The notes under the pieces: generated by a model
What the model saw: only the letters and a program-made list of their open reading frames with translations
Told to the model about the DNA's origin: nothing
Database searches by the model: none
Origin: Arenimonas sp.
GTDB taxonomy: Bacteria; Pseudomonadota; Alphaproteobacteria; Rhizobiales; Rhizobiaceae
Reading direction: 5' to 3'
NCBI GenBank assembly: GCA_019459145.1
Contig: JAIBEK010000037.1
Span: 17,850 to 81,849 of the forward strand
Length of the DNA: 64,000 bases
Part shown: one piece after another, positions 34,945-43,879 of the stretch
How the letters are laid out: each line of letters opens with the position of its first letter
How positions within the stretch are numbered: the first letter of the stretch is position 1
Translations under genes and position numbers: made by a program

Positions 34945-35454
34945 ATGGGGAACGACCATATTCGCTACGACATTCTGGCTCAGGACGCGCTGCGCGGCGT
35001 CATCCGCAAGGTATTGACCGAAGTTGCAGCCACCGGTCGTCTTCCGGGTGACCACCATTTCTTCATCACCTTTTTGACCGGCGCGCCGGGCGTTCGCATC
35101 TCGCAGCACCTCAAGGCCAAGTATGCCGAGCAGATGACCATCGTCGTCCAGCACCAGTTCTGGGAACTCAAGGTCACCGACAGCCTGTTCGAGATCGGCC
35201 TTTCCTTCTCAGACACCCCAGAAAAACTGGTCATCCCGTTCAACGCCATCCGCGGCTTCTACGACCCCTCCGTCAACTTCGAGCTTGAGTTCGACGTACC
35301 GCTGGCTGACGAGGACGAGGGAAGCGCCGAGATCACCGCCTATCCGGTCGCCGCCGTCGAGCGCAGCGAGGACCAGTCGGAGCCGAAGGCCGGCGACGAA
35401 GACAAGAAGCCCGGATCGGTGGTCTCGCTCGACGCCTTCCGCAAGAAGCAGTAG
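34945..35454 (+). CDS. sspB: SspB family protease adaptor (alpha type)
   Basis: SspB binds ssrA-tagged proteins and delivers them to ClpXP. It has 169 residues. The substrate-binding core (about 1-125) shows IRYDILAQDALRGVIRKVLTE, HHFFITFLTGAPGVRIS, MTIVVQHQFWELKV and VIPFNAIRGFYDPSVNFELEF. An acidic linker follows. The last 12 residues (SVVSLDAFRKKQ) are the likely ClpX-docking tail. The ATG at 34945 is decided by family alignment. Neighbourhood with the tmRNA gene makes the assignment very strong. Confidence 0.94.
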   Translation: MGNDHIRYDILAQDALRGVIRKVLTEVAATGRLPGDHHFFITFLTGAPGVRISQHLKAKYAEQMTIVVQHQFWELKVTDSLFEIGLSFSDTPEKLVIPFNAIRGFYDPSVNFELEFDVPLADEDEGSAEITAYPVAAVERSEDQSEPKAGDEDKKPGSVVSLDAFRKKQ

Positions 35455-35510
35455 GCGCAACAGCACCTGGGCGCCGCGAGCCGATCGCGCGCCGTTTGGG
35501 GATCAGAGCC

Positions 35511-35702
35511 ATGAGCGCAGACGTCGTCAATCTCCGCCAGTTCCGCAAGGCCAAATCCCGCGTTGAAAAGGAAAAGCAGGCGGAGCAGAACCGCCTGACC
35601 TTCGGCCGCGGCAAGGCAGAAAAGAAGCTGACGGAAGCCCTCAACGCCAAGGCCGAAAAGACCCTCGACCAGGGCCGCCTCGAAACCTGCGACGACCAAT
35701 AG
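35511..35702 (+). CDS. DUF4169 family small protein
   Basis: A 63-residue, highly basic, helical protein (VVNLRQFRKAKSRVEKEKQAEQNRLTFGRGKAEK). It matches the DUF4169 family of alphaproteobacteria. It follows sspB after 56 bases. Its N-terminal VVNLRQFRK resembles the C-terminal tail VVSLDAFRK of SspB. Function is unknown. Confidence 0.85.
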   Translation: MSADVVNLRQFRKAKSRVEKEKQAEQNRLTFGRGKAEKKLTEALNAKAEKTLDQGRLETCDDQ

Positions 35703-35796
35703 CCGACCGGCAAAAACGATTCCCGATCAAGCACCTGCGCGCATTTGCGGATTCACCGTGTCAGGCCCTTGAATCAAAGTCCGAGCCGGAGCCGCA

Positions 35797-36015
35797 ATGA
35801 TCCGCAAGCACTCCATCACCCTGCACGGCCACCGCACCAGCTTCTCGCTGGAGGAAGCCTTCTGGCAAGAGCTGAAAGTGATCGCCGACGAGCGCCAGAT
35901 CCCACTCGCCGCCCTCGTCGTCGAGATCGACGAAAACCGCGACCCGCGCACCAATCTCTCCTCCGCCGCCAGGCTTCACGTCCTCGCCCGCCTCAAGGCG
36001 GCCGCCCAGCGTTGA
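35797..36015 (+). CDS. Ribbon-helix-helix domain protein
   Basis: A 72-residue protein with the ribbon-helix-helix pattern of the RHH_4 type (KHSITLHGHRTSFSLEEAFWQELKVIADERQIPLAALVVEID). It is probably a dimeric DNA-binding repressor. It is the last gene of the sspB-DUF4169-RHH run on the plus strand. The target is unknown. Confidence 0.87.
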   Translation: MIRKHSITLHGHRTSFSLEEAFWQELKVIADERQIPLAALVVEIDENRDPRTNLSSAARLHVLARLKAAAQR

Positions 36016-36205
36016 CCGAAAAGAGCAGCGCGCAAAACATTATACAACCAAACAATTTATTAAGGGGTTCGTCCTAGTCTGGGATTGCCCATCAATGATT
36101 GCGTCGATGCCCCGTATTTTAAGGCTCAGTTACGCGTATTTGCCCATCGATCCGACCGTGTGACGTGGCTTCACAAAGCTCCTTTTTTTTCAAGGATTTC
36201 AAAAC

Positions 36206-36577
36206 ATGGTAACCGCAATTTCCTCTACCTCGGCCACGACCTCCACCGCCGCGCTCGACCAATCGAGCTCCACCACGGCCTCGTTGAAGTCGTCGATCGC
36301 CAAGCTCGAAAGCCAGATCACCTCGAAGGAAAAGGAACTGGAAGCCGCCGAAACCGACGATCAGGAGTCGGAGATCAACGATGAACTGACCGAGCTTCGC
36401 GCCTCGCTGGCCAAGCTCGAAGCCCAGATGGCGCAGATGGAAGCCGCCGAAAACGCCGCCGAAAAGCCCACGGCCGAGCAGGCGAAGCCTGCCCTCCTGT
36501 CCGGCGAAAGCGACAAGATCGGCACCACCAATTACGACGAGGAAACACCGTTCGGCGAACGCTACGCCTACGTCTGA
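36206..36577 (+). CDS. FlxA-like coiled-coil small protein
   Basis: A 123-residue acidic protein. A Ser/Thr-rich start (residues 1-28) is followed by a coiled coil (about 27-85: LKSSIAKLESQITSKEKELEAAETDD, then LTELRASLAKLEAQMAQMEAAENAAE) and an acidic tail. It resembles FlxA-like proteins of flagellated bacteria, but no flagellar genes are near. AAGGA precedes the ATG. Eight T residues stand just before the ribosome site. A strong terminator follows at 36605. Confidence 0.75.
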   Translation: MVTAISSTSATTSTAALDQSSSTTASLKSSIAKLESQITSKEKELEAAETDDQESEINDELTELRASLAKLEAQMAQMEAAENAAEKPTAEQAKPALLSGESDKIGTTNYDEETPFGERYAYV

Positions 36578-36604
36578 GCCGATCTGCCGATGATGAATAG
36601 AGAA

Positions 36605-36627
36605 GGCGGCGACCGTGCCGCCTTTTT
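36605..36627 (+). terminator. Rho-independent terminator of the coiled-coil protein gene
   Basis: GGCGGC, a six-base loop, GCCGCC and five T, 28 bases past the stop codon. The T run overlaps the 3' end of the convergent gene at 36627. Confidence 0.85.
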
Positions 36628-38345
36628 CATGGCTGGTTGGAACCCGCCGGCTTGGCCGGGCAGGCCTTGAAGCGCGTCGCGCCGCCGGCATCAAGCGCAC
36701 CCGTGGCCGACAGCGACATCAGCGCTTCGCCGTCCTGCGCATAGACATGGCGGTCCAGCCAGAAATCGCCCTCGCCGGAACACAGGAGGTCGACCACCAG
36801 GCTGTCCTTGAGCATGGCGGCGGCCCCGAAATTGCAGCCATATTCATAGCCCCTGACCAAGGCCCTGCCCTTGACCGCGTCGAACTCAAACGTCAGTGGC
36901 CCCATGTCGCAGGAATATTCGTTCTCCGCATTGGCGCTTTCCGGCGCGTAGCCGTCCTTCGCCTTGGCCAATTCCTGGACGAAGATCTTCACCGTGTCGT
37001 CCAGCACGGCGTCCGTCTCGTAGCCCCAGTTCTCCAGCCGCCATGCCGCCGTCTCGGCAAAATCCTCGAAGCGCTTCTTTCCCTTGCAGGCCGTGGTGTC
37101 GTCACAGTCGAGGAAATAGTCCTCCATCTGCCGGTCGATTTCCTCCAGCGCCATCAGTTCGAGTGCCGCGGGGAAGTAGCCGAGCAGCGCCGCATGGCCG
37201 AGCGCCCCGGCGCACACGCCCGCCGCCGATTGCTCGAAGCACATGCGCATCGACGCCGTCAGCCGCCGCTCGATGACCGGCCGAAAGGCATCCTCGCGCG
37301 TCACGTCACTGACCGCACCATCCCTGAGCGCCATGATCTTCACCGGCGCCAGCGATTCCGCATAGCTGGAAAAGGCATAGAGGAAACGGTCGTCCCTGAG
37401 GTCGAACTCGACATTGCCGTCCTCGTCGAGATCGGCGGGCCTCACGCCGAACCCGTCGAACGTGCCGAGTTCGACGGTCTTCACCACATCGTCGCCCGCA
37501 TGGGCCAGCGCCACCGCCGTGCAGCAATGCGCCCCGCCGCTGAACGAGGAAAAGACCACACCCAACTCCCCCCATTGCAGCGGATAGATACCGACCTGGC
37601 CGCGCGCCATGTCGTCGGGGCCGGTCTCCAGCCGGATCACCGTCTCGCCCTTGTCCTTGTGGCGCACCTTGAGCACCGCCGTTGCGGTTCCCTCGTCATT
37701 CTCCTCGCCGCTCAGCGTCAGCGTCCAGTCCTCGCCACTATAGGTCTTGCCGAAGTCGGCGCGCGTCCAGTCGACCATCATGCGCGAGCCGATCGTCACC
37801 TCCTGGGCTTCGCTCGTTTCCTGCGTCCCGGTCCCGCCGAAATCACCGCGATCGAGCGCTCGCGCGCAATCGGCGATCTGCCGGATCGTGTCACTGGAAC
37901 CGGAGAGCGAAAACGGGCCGTAGCTGACATTGTCGACGGTCAGCGACATCCGCCCGGCATCGCGTAGCGCCGCCACGAAGCTCGCATTCGGGTTGGTGAG
38001 ATAGAGACCGCCGGAGCCATCGGTGACGTTCGCCCGCATGGTCCCGGTCCACTTGCGCCGATCGGTGTGCACGACGACGTCGTAGTCCTGCTCGTTGGTC
38101 AGCCAGCCGAGCTTGGCGGTCGCAACCAGCACGACGACGACATTGCCGTTCGGCCGTATGAAGAACAGACCGTCCTTGGCGCCCTTCGGGCTGGCGATGC
38201 AGACCTTGTCCTGATGGTCATAGGCGACCGTCCAGCCGCGATTCTCGGCGAACGGCTGATAGCGTTCCTCCGAATGCGCCGGACCGGCGATCCCGACCAG
38301 AAACAGCAGAAAAACATAGGAGATAAACGTCCGAACCATGCCCAA
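36627..38345 (-). CDS. Large exported protein of unknown function
   Basis: A 572-residue protein with signal peptide 1-25 (FISYVFLLFLVGIAGPAHS). The middle part contains GGAHCCTAVALAHA and, about 40 residues on, DLDEDGNVEFDLRDDRFLYAF, an EF-hand-like or FG-GAP-like calcium loop. This arrangement is seen in exported proteins of rhizobia without known role. Several cysteines (CFEQSAAGVCAG, DCDDTTACKG, SCDMG) suggest disulfides. It stands alone on the minus strand. The ATG at 38339 is an alternative start. I recognise no enzyme motif. Confidence 0.75.
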   Translation of the reverse strand: MGMVRTFISYVFLLFLVGIAGPAHSEERYQPFAENRGWTVAYDHQDKVCIASPKGAKDGLFFIRPNGNVVVVLVATAKLGWLTNEQDYDVVVHTDRRKWTGTMRANVTDGSGGLYLTNPNASFVAALRDAGRMSLTVDNVSYGPFSLSGSSDTIRQIADCARALDRGDFGGTGTQETSEAQEVTIGSRMMVDWTRADFGKTYSGEDWTLTLSGEENDEGTATAVLKVRHKDKGETVIRLETGPDDMARGQVGIYPLQWGELGVVFSSFSGGAHCCTAVALAHAGDDVVKTVELGTFDGFGVRPADLDEDGNVEFDLRDDRFLYAFSSYAESLAPVKIMALRDGAVSDVTREDAFRPVIERRLTASMRMCFEQSAAGVCAGALGHAALLGYFPAALELMALEEIDRQMEDYFLDCDDTTACKGKKRFEDFAETAAWRLENWGYETDAVLDDTVKIFVQELAKAKDGYAPESANAENEYSCDMGPLTFEFDAVKGRALVRGYEYGCNFGAAAMLKDSLVVDLLCSGEGDFWLDRHVYAQDGEALMSLSATGALDAGGATRFKACPAKPAGSNQP

Positions 38346-38443
38346 GCCCCCCTTGCGCCGCCGGGTCCCGACCGGCAGCCAAGTCTAGCCTAGGCCTCGA
38401 CCCCGCCACAGGCAAGCGGACGCGCCGTCGCGGTTTTCAGCCT

Positions 38444-41400
38444 TTAGTTGACCCCCGGCAGGCCTTCGAACTGCAACCGCACCGGCGGCAGCGCGCCGCC
38501 GCGCGTGACACCCTCGCCGGGTGGCACCGGCAATTGCGGCGCTGTCGGCACACGCTCGGGCGCGGACGGGGCCTGTTCCGGCGCCACCGCTTCATCCGCC
38601 GGTTGGGTTACGGCCTGTTCGGCGGCCTCGGCCGCCTTGCGACGGGCCTCTTCCTCCGCCGCCCGGCGCTCGGCCTCGGCCTTCAGCCGCGCCTCCTCGG
38701 CCAGCCGGGCCTCCTCGGCGATCCTCGCCCGCTCGGCCTCGGCCCTGGCGCGCTCCTCGGCGCGGTAGCGATAGAGTGCCGCCTCGCGGCGCAGCCGCTG
38801 CTTCTCCAGCACGTTGGATTGCAGCGTCTCCACTCGCCGGCGCTCGCGTTCGAAGGCACGCTGCGACAGGAAATTGGCCAGATCGCCGACGTCGAGCTTG
38901 CGCTCGGGGCTGGCGACATCGCCGGAGAACACCAGCCTGAAGCCCGGTTCCGCCCCGGCAAGCGCGTCGTCGCCGGCCTCCAAGGTGACCCGGATGTCGG
39001 CTTCGGTCCGGCGCTCGGCAAGATCCACACGCGCCGTGCCATCCAGCTTCGCCGCCGTGTTGGCGAGTGACAGCGCCGTGGCGCGCAGCATGCCGTCGGT
39101 AATGTTGAACGGAACCTCGATATCGGCGAAAGCGCTCGACCCGCCGGCAATGACCTGCGCCACGAGATCCTCGACCTTGGGATTGCTGATATCACCCTCG
39201 ATCGCATCGGCCCGCGGCAGGAGTTTTGCCAAGAGCCCGCTGTCGAAGCGATGCACGGTCAGCGCTGCGATCTTGACCGCGCCCGACCCGTTCGTCGCGC
39301 CGAGCAGGTCACGGATGCTCGCCCCCGTGGCCTCGGCCACGAGATCGAGGTCGAACTTGCCGTCGAGGACGGGACCGGCATCCTTCGGCCCGAGCGCCCG
39401 CTCGACATCCGAAAGCTCTGCCTGGCGCAGCGCGATCCGGCCCTGGTAAAAGCCGTTGCCGTCGGTATTGGCGACCATCAGCCGGCCGCTCATCGCGCCG
39501 CCGAGCCACCGCCCTGCCGCATCCTCGATGGTCAACTGACCGCCCGCCCCGTTGAGCTTGGCGGAAAAGTCGACAATCGGACCGAATGCACCCGGCAAAA
39601 ACGTGCCGGCCGTGACGGCTAGGTCGAAGTCGATATCGCTGCGCGGCTTTGGCAGCGGTGTGGTCGACAATGCCCCCGTCGCACCATCTGTGACGGGTCC
39701 CAGCACAGCTTCGGCCAGCCAGGCGAGATCGGCGCTGCCGAGCCCGATCTGCCCGCCGACCTTCGGCACGGCGCCGTTCCAGTCGAAGACCAGCGCGCCG
39801 GAGATCGCATTGCCGGCAGCCTCGGCATCGAGCGCGGAAATCTCGGCGCGGCCCTCGCCGAGCGCGACCTCGGCGGCAAGCCGCGCCGGCAGCCCCGCGC
39901 CACCCTGCGGCAGCAGGATGCCGGTCATCATCAGATAGGGTTCGAGATCGGGGCTCTCGAGCTTCACGGTTCCGTTGCCCTTGGGGAAATCCGCCGCGGC
40001 CAGGCCGATCTTGCCGCGCGCCGACAGCGTCGTGCGTCCGGCGGCGAAAGTCATGACCGCATCGGCCGGCGCATCGCCGGCACCGGTCACGCTGACCTGC
40101 AGCCGCCCGCCCTCGCCGCCGCCGATCGGCAGCGGATCGAGGCCGGCCTGCCCGAGCAGGACTTGCGCCTGCGGGTTTTCCAAAGTGGCGGACAGGTTGA
40201 CCTTCGCATCGCTCGACAGCCTCGCCAGATCGCTGACGCCGTAATCGAGCGCCACCCTGCTGCCGTTGGACGTCCCGGCAATCTTAACGGCCATGCCCCC
40301 GCCAGCGGCCTCGCCGAACACCAGGCTGGCGGTCAGATTGCTGTCGGCATACCAGGCGGCGCTTTTGACCAGCCGTGCGGCCAGCGGATGCGCCGGCAAG
40401 CGTTCGGCGATGAGTGCAAGAAACGGCCCCGGATCGGCGGCCGACAAGGCCACCTGCGCCTTGCCCGAGGGCGCCGTCATCGGTCCCTTCACCGTGCCGC
40501 TCGCCTTCAGCGTCGCGCCGGCCACATCGTCGACATTCAGCCGGTCGATCACCACGCTCGCGCCGTCATAGGTGAAGATCGTCTCGACCCCTTGCGCCTC
40601 CATGCCGTAACCGGTCAGCCGGCCGACCTTCAGCCGCGTGGCGATCTTCTCGGCGAGCAGATCCTGATTGGCCTCCTCTCCGGCGATCAGGCTTGCCACC
40701 GCGCGCGCCGCGTCGAGATCGATCTCGTTGCCGGCAAGGTCGATCGACAGTGTGGCGGCGGCCTTGTCGAGCGACTGTCGTTCGAAGCGGCCGTTGAGCA
40801 GCGCTGGCCCAAGCGCCAGCTCGAGCTTTTCGAAGCGCTGGATCTGCGGCGTCAGATTGACGGCCGCCGAAAAGCCCATGGACTTCAACTGGCGGATGGC
40901 GGGGTCGACACCGCCGGAAATCCAGGTGGAAAGTCCCGAAGGCTGCGTCGAGGCGACCAAGAGGTCGCCGTTGAAGGCGGGTGCGGAACCGAGCGTCAAC
41001 CGCCCCTTGGCTTCCACCTGGGTGCGGCCGGGAAGAACCACCACCGCGCGCTCGACATTCCAGCCCCGTCCGTCCGGCCGGATGTCGAGCGTGATGTCGC
41101 GCAGCACCGTGTCGCCGGCGACGATCGCCGGAAGCCTCAGCGTCGCCTTGCCAGGCAGGTTGGGGATGGGGATCTCGCTCGCCATGGCGATCAACACGTC
41201 GAGCCGCTCGCGCACCGAGCCCGCGGCATTGCGCCCCGTCTTGCCCTTGGCGCTCTCGTTGGCCAGCCGGTTGACGTCGACCTGCTGGCCCTCGGCGGTC
41301 AACAGGAATTCCGGATTGACGCCGGTGTCGAGCTTGGCCTCGCCGGTCACGACATAAGGGTCGGTCGTCTCGCCGATCTCGAACCGGTAGGAGGTGAGCG

Positions 41401-42220
41401 CGATGCGTTCATTGGTGAGTTCGAACGCGCCTTTGGCCCGTGGCGGCGGCGTCTGCGGGTCGCCTCTGTCGGGCTCCTTGCCCTTCCATGTCGCCTGGAA
41501 CTGCCCCTGATAGCTGGGCTTGCCCGATTTCAGCGTCAGATCGCCGTCGAGTTCGATGTCGAACGGCCGGCTCTCGGGTTGCAATCTGAGCTTCAGCGAA
41601 ATGGCCTCGGCGCCGAGTTCGGGCTGCAGGCTGGACAGGTGGAACCTGCCCTTCTCGCCGTCGAGCGCCGCGCTGCCGTCGACCGACCACGGCCCCGCCA
41701 GCGAGCGCGCCGACATGTCGGCATCAAGCCCGGTGAGCCTGCGGGTGCGCCCGGTCTGCTCGTCGATGAAATCGATCTCGCCGCCGACGACCCTGACATT
41801 CTCCAGCACGACGGTGCGTGCCGGAATATCGGCGCTGCTTCCCCGCAGCCAGTCGAGCCTGCCGTCGGGCGAGAGCCTTATGCGCGCCTTCGGCTCCTCG
41901 ATGCGCATGTCGAAGATGCGCGCCTCGCCGGACAGCAGCGGCGCAAGCTCGGCATCCATGGAAAACCGCGCCACATGCACCAGCGGCTTGCCGTCCTTGT
42001 CGGCACCGACCGTCACGTCATGCAGGGTGACCGAGGGGAAAGGCAGCAGGCGTGCCTCGACCTCGCCGAGCACCGTCACCTTCTTGCCGAGAATGCGGCT
42101 CGCCTGGCTCTCGAAATCCTTGCGGAAATCGGTCCAGTCGACGAACAGCGGCGCCAGCAGCGCCCCGAACAGCGCGACGACCAGCAGCCCGCCGAGGAAA
42201 ACCAGTATGCGTCCGAGCAC
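38444..42220 (-). CDS. AsmA family outer-membrane biogenesis protein
   Basis: A 1258-residue envelope protein anchored by one N-terminal transmembrane helix (about 3-25). The AsmA start LFVDWTDFRKDFESQASRILGKKVTVLGEVEARLLPFPSVTLHDVTVG is clear, and the long beta-rich body and AsmA-like C-terminal domain (about 850-1110) are present. Such proteins are thought to bridge inner and outer membranes for phospholipid transport. Unusually, the last 130 residues form an Arg/Ala/Glu-rich coiled coil (RRVETLQSNVLEKQRLRREA onward), then a Pro-rich end. It is a single gene. Confidence 0.9.
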   Translation of the reverse strand: MLGRILVFLGGLLVVALFGALLAPLFVDWTDFRKDFESQASRILGKKVTVLGEVEARLLPFPSVTLHDVTVGADKDGKPLVHVARFSMDAELAPLLSGEARIFDMRIEEPKARIRLSPDGRLDWLRGSSADIPARTVVLENVRVVGGEIDFIDEQTGRTRRLTGLDADMSARSLAGPWSVDGSAALDGEKGRFHLSSLQPELGAEAISLKLRLQPESRPFDIELDGDLTLKSGKPSYQGQFQATWKGKEPDRGDPQTPPPRAKGAFELTNERIALTSYRFEIGETTDPYVVTGEAKLDTGVNPEFLLTAEGQQVDVNRLANESAKGKTGRNAAGSVRERLDVLIAMASEIPIPNLPGKATLRLPAIVAGDTVLRDITLDIRPDGRGWNVERAVVVLPGRTQVEAKGRLTLGSAPAFNGDLLVASTQPSGLSTWISGGVDPAIRQLKSMGFSAAVNLTPQIQRFEKLELALGPALLNGRFERQSLDKAAATLSIDLAGNEIDLDAARAVASLIAGEEANQDLLAEKIATRLKVGRLTGYGMEAQGVETIFTYDGASVVIDRLNVDDVAGATLKASGTVKGPMTAPSGKAQVALSAADPGPFLALIAERLPAHPLAARLVKSAAWYADSNLTASLVFGEAAGGGMAVKIAGTSNGSRVALDYGVSDLARLSSDAKVNLSATLENPQAQVLLGQAGLDPLPIGGGEGGRLQVSVTGAGDAPADAVMTFAAGRTTLSARGKIGLAAADFPKGNGTVKLESPDLEPYLMMTGILLPQGGAGLPARLAAEVALGEGRAEISALDAEAAGNAISGALVFDWNGAVPKVGGQIGLGSADLAWLAEAVLGPVTDGATGALSTTPLPKPRSDIDFDLAVTAGTFLPGAFGPIVDFSAKLNGAGGQLTIEDAAGRWLGGAMSGRLMVANTDGNGFYQGRIALRQAELSDVERALGPKDAGPVLDGKFDLDLVAEATGASIRDLLGATNGSGAVKIAALTVHRFDSGLLAKLLPRADAIEGDISNPKVEDLVAQVIAGGSSAFADIEVPFNITDGMLRATALSLANTAAKLDGTARVDLAERRTEADIRVTLEAGDDALAGAEPGFRLVFSGDVASPERKLDVGDLANFLSQRAFERERRRVETLQSNVLEKQRLRREAALYRYRAEERARAEAERARIAEEARLAEEARLKAEAERRAAEEEARRKAAEAAEQAVTQPADEAVAPEQAPSAPERVPTAPQLPVPPGEGVTRGGALPPVRLQFEGLPGVN

Positions 42221-42294
42221 GTCCTGCGACTCCCATCACTTCCGGCGCAAAGGTAATGCAATTCCCGGCGGGAGCAAGCCGCGAGGAGCCCTCT

Positions 42295-43704
42295 TCACAT
42301 ACGGAAGATCTTGCCGGGATTGAAGATATTGTCCGGATCGAGGCTTTTCTTGATCGACCGCATCACAGGAATGGCGGAGCCGAGCTCCTGTTCGAGATAG
42401 CTCATCTTGCCCTGGCCGACGCCATGCTCGCCGGTGCAGGTGCCTTCCATCGCCAGCGCCCGGGCGTTGAGCCGGGCCATGAAGGCCTCGGCGCGCGCGA
42501 GGTCGGCGGCACTCTTGTCGTCGAACAGCATCAGCACGTGGAAATTGCCGTCGCCGGCATGGCCGACGATGGGCGCCAGAAGCCCCGTTTCGCGAATGTC
42601 GGCCTGGGTCTCGGCGACGCAGTCGGCAAGCCTCGAAATCGGCACGCAGACGTCGGTCGACAAGCCGTTCAGTTCCGGCGCCAGCGCCCGGCCGGCCCAA
42701 TAGGCATTGTGCCGCGCCTTCCATAGCTGCGCCCGTTCCTCGGCATTGGCCGTATAGCGGAATTCGTCCGAGCCGAATTCGGCGGCGATTTCCCTGAACT
42801 GCTCGGCCTGCAGTTCGACCGTCTCTTCTGTGCCGTGGAATTCGACGAACAGGGTCGGCCTTTCCGGATAGGAAAGCTTGGAATAGGCGTTGACCGCCTT
42901 CATCTGCATTTCGTCCAGTAGCTCGATGCGAGCGACCGGAATGCCCATCTGAATGGTCATGATCACTGTGTCGCAGGCCGCCTTGAGGCTCGGAAAGGCA
43001 CAGACACCGCCGGAGATCTTGGCCGGAATGCCCTGCAGCTTCAGCGTGATCGAGGTGATGATGCCGAGCGTACCCTCGGCCCCGACGAACAGCCGCGTCA
43101 GGTCGTAGCCGGCCGACGACTTGCGGGCGCGCTGCGCCGTCCTGATCTCCTCGCCGTCGGCGGTGACCACGGTGAGCGCCAGCACATTGTCCTTCATCGT
43201 GCCGTAGCGCACCGCATTGGTGCCCGAGGCCCGCGTCGAGGCCATGCCGCCGATCGAGGCATTGGCGCCGGGATCGATCGGGAAGAACAGGCCCGTGTCG
43301 CGCAGATAGGTGTTGAGCTCCTCGCGGGTGATGCCCGGCTCGACGGTGCAGTCGAGATCCTCAGCATTGACCGACAGCACCTTGTTCATCCGGGTGAAAT
43401 CGACCGAAATGCCGCCGCTCGGCGCATTGATATGGCCTTCGAGCGAGGAGCCGGTGCCGAACGGGATCATCGGCACCTTGTGCGCCGCGCAGGCCTTCAC
43501 CACCGTCTTCACGTCGTCGCTCGTCTCGACGAACACCACGCCGTCGGGCAATTGCGCGGGAAGATAGGACGTCGTGTGGCTGTGCTGCTCGCGAAACGAC
43601 TGGCCGGTCTGGAGCCGCTCTCCGAATTTCTGCTTTAGGATGCCGAGCACGGCGGTAATCCCCGCCTCGTTGCGAACCCCTGCGACGACATCCTTCAAGG
43701 CCAT
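42295..43704 (-). CDS. FAD-linked oxidase, D-lactate dehydrogenase/glycolate oxidase GlcD type
   Basis: A 469-residue flavoprotein with FAD_binding_4 (about 40-180: VPMIPFGTGSSLEGHINAPSGGISVDFTRMNKVL and FPIDPGANASIGGMASTRASGTNAVRYGTMKDNV) and the FAD-oxidase C-terminal domain (about 215-465: PIVGHAGDGNFHVLMLFD, CTGEHGVGQGKMSYLE). It probably oxidises D-lactate or another 2-hydroxy acid and passes electrons to quinone or cytochrome. It has no signal peptide. No glcE/glcF partners are nearby, which favours a stand-alone D-lactate dehydrogenase. Confidence 0.92.
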   Translation of the reverse strand: MALKDVVAGVRNEAGITAVLGILKQKFGERLQTGQSFREQHSHTTSYLPAQLPDGVVFVETSDDVKTVVKACAAHKVPMIPFGTGSSLEGHINAPSGGISVDFTRMNKVLSVNAEDLDCTVEPGITREELNTYLRDTGLFFPIDPGANASIGGMASTRASGTNAVRYGTMKDNVLALTVVTADGEEIRTAQRARKSSAGYDLTRLFVGAEGTLGIITSITLKLQGIPAKISGGVCAFPSLKAACDTVIMTIQMGIPVARIELLDEMQMKAVNAYSKLSYPERPTLFVEFHGTEETVELQAEQFREIAAEFGSDEFRYTANAEERAQLWKARHNAYWAGRALAPELNGLSTDVCVPISRLADCVAETQADIRETGLLAPIVGHAGDGNFHVLMLFDDKSAADLARAEAFMARLNARALAMEGTCTGEHGVGQGKMSYLEQELGSAIPVMRSIKKSLDPDNIFNPGKIFRM

Positions 43705-43879
43705 GCGAACCGTCTCCCCCGCTCTGCCATGTCGGCAGCATACTCACCAAAACAGGACCGAGCTATGGGCCAAGTCGCTCCCGCTTGTCCAGTGCCCAGA
43801 GCATGCCGGCCGACGGTAATGCACAAACGCCCCGGACGAAAGCATTGCGGTGCGAAATGACAATGGGCTAGATGGCTGC

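Noticed and set aside
36167..36190. Terminator-like GGCTT...AAGCT with eight T before the coiled-coil protein gene
   Set aside because: The stem is only about five pairs with one mismatch. It could be the end of a small RNA, but I cannot support it.
40163..42256. Long open frame (697 codons) opposite the AsmA gene
   Set aside because: GC-rich shadow of a well supported gene, with typical RRR/DRH-type composition and no recognisable domain.
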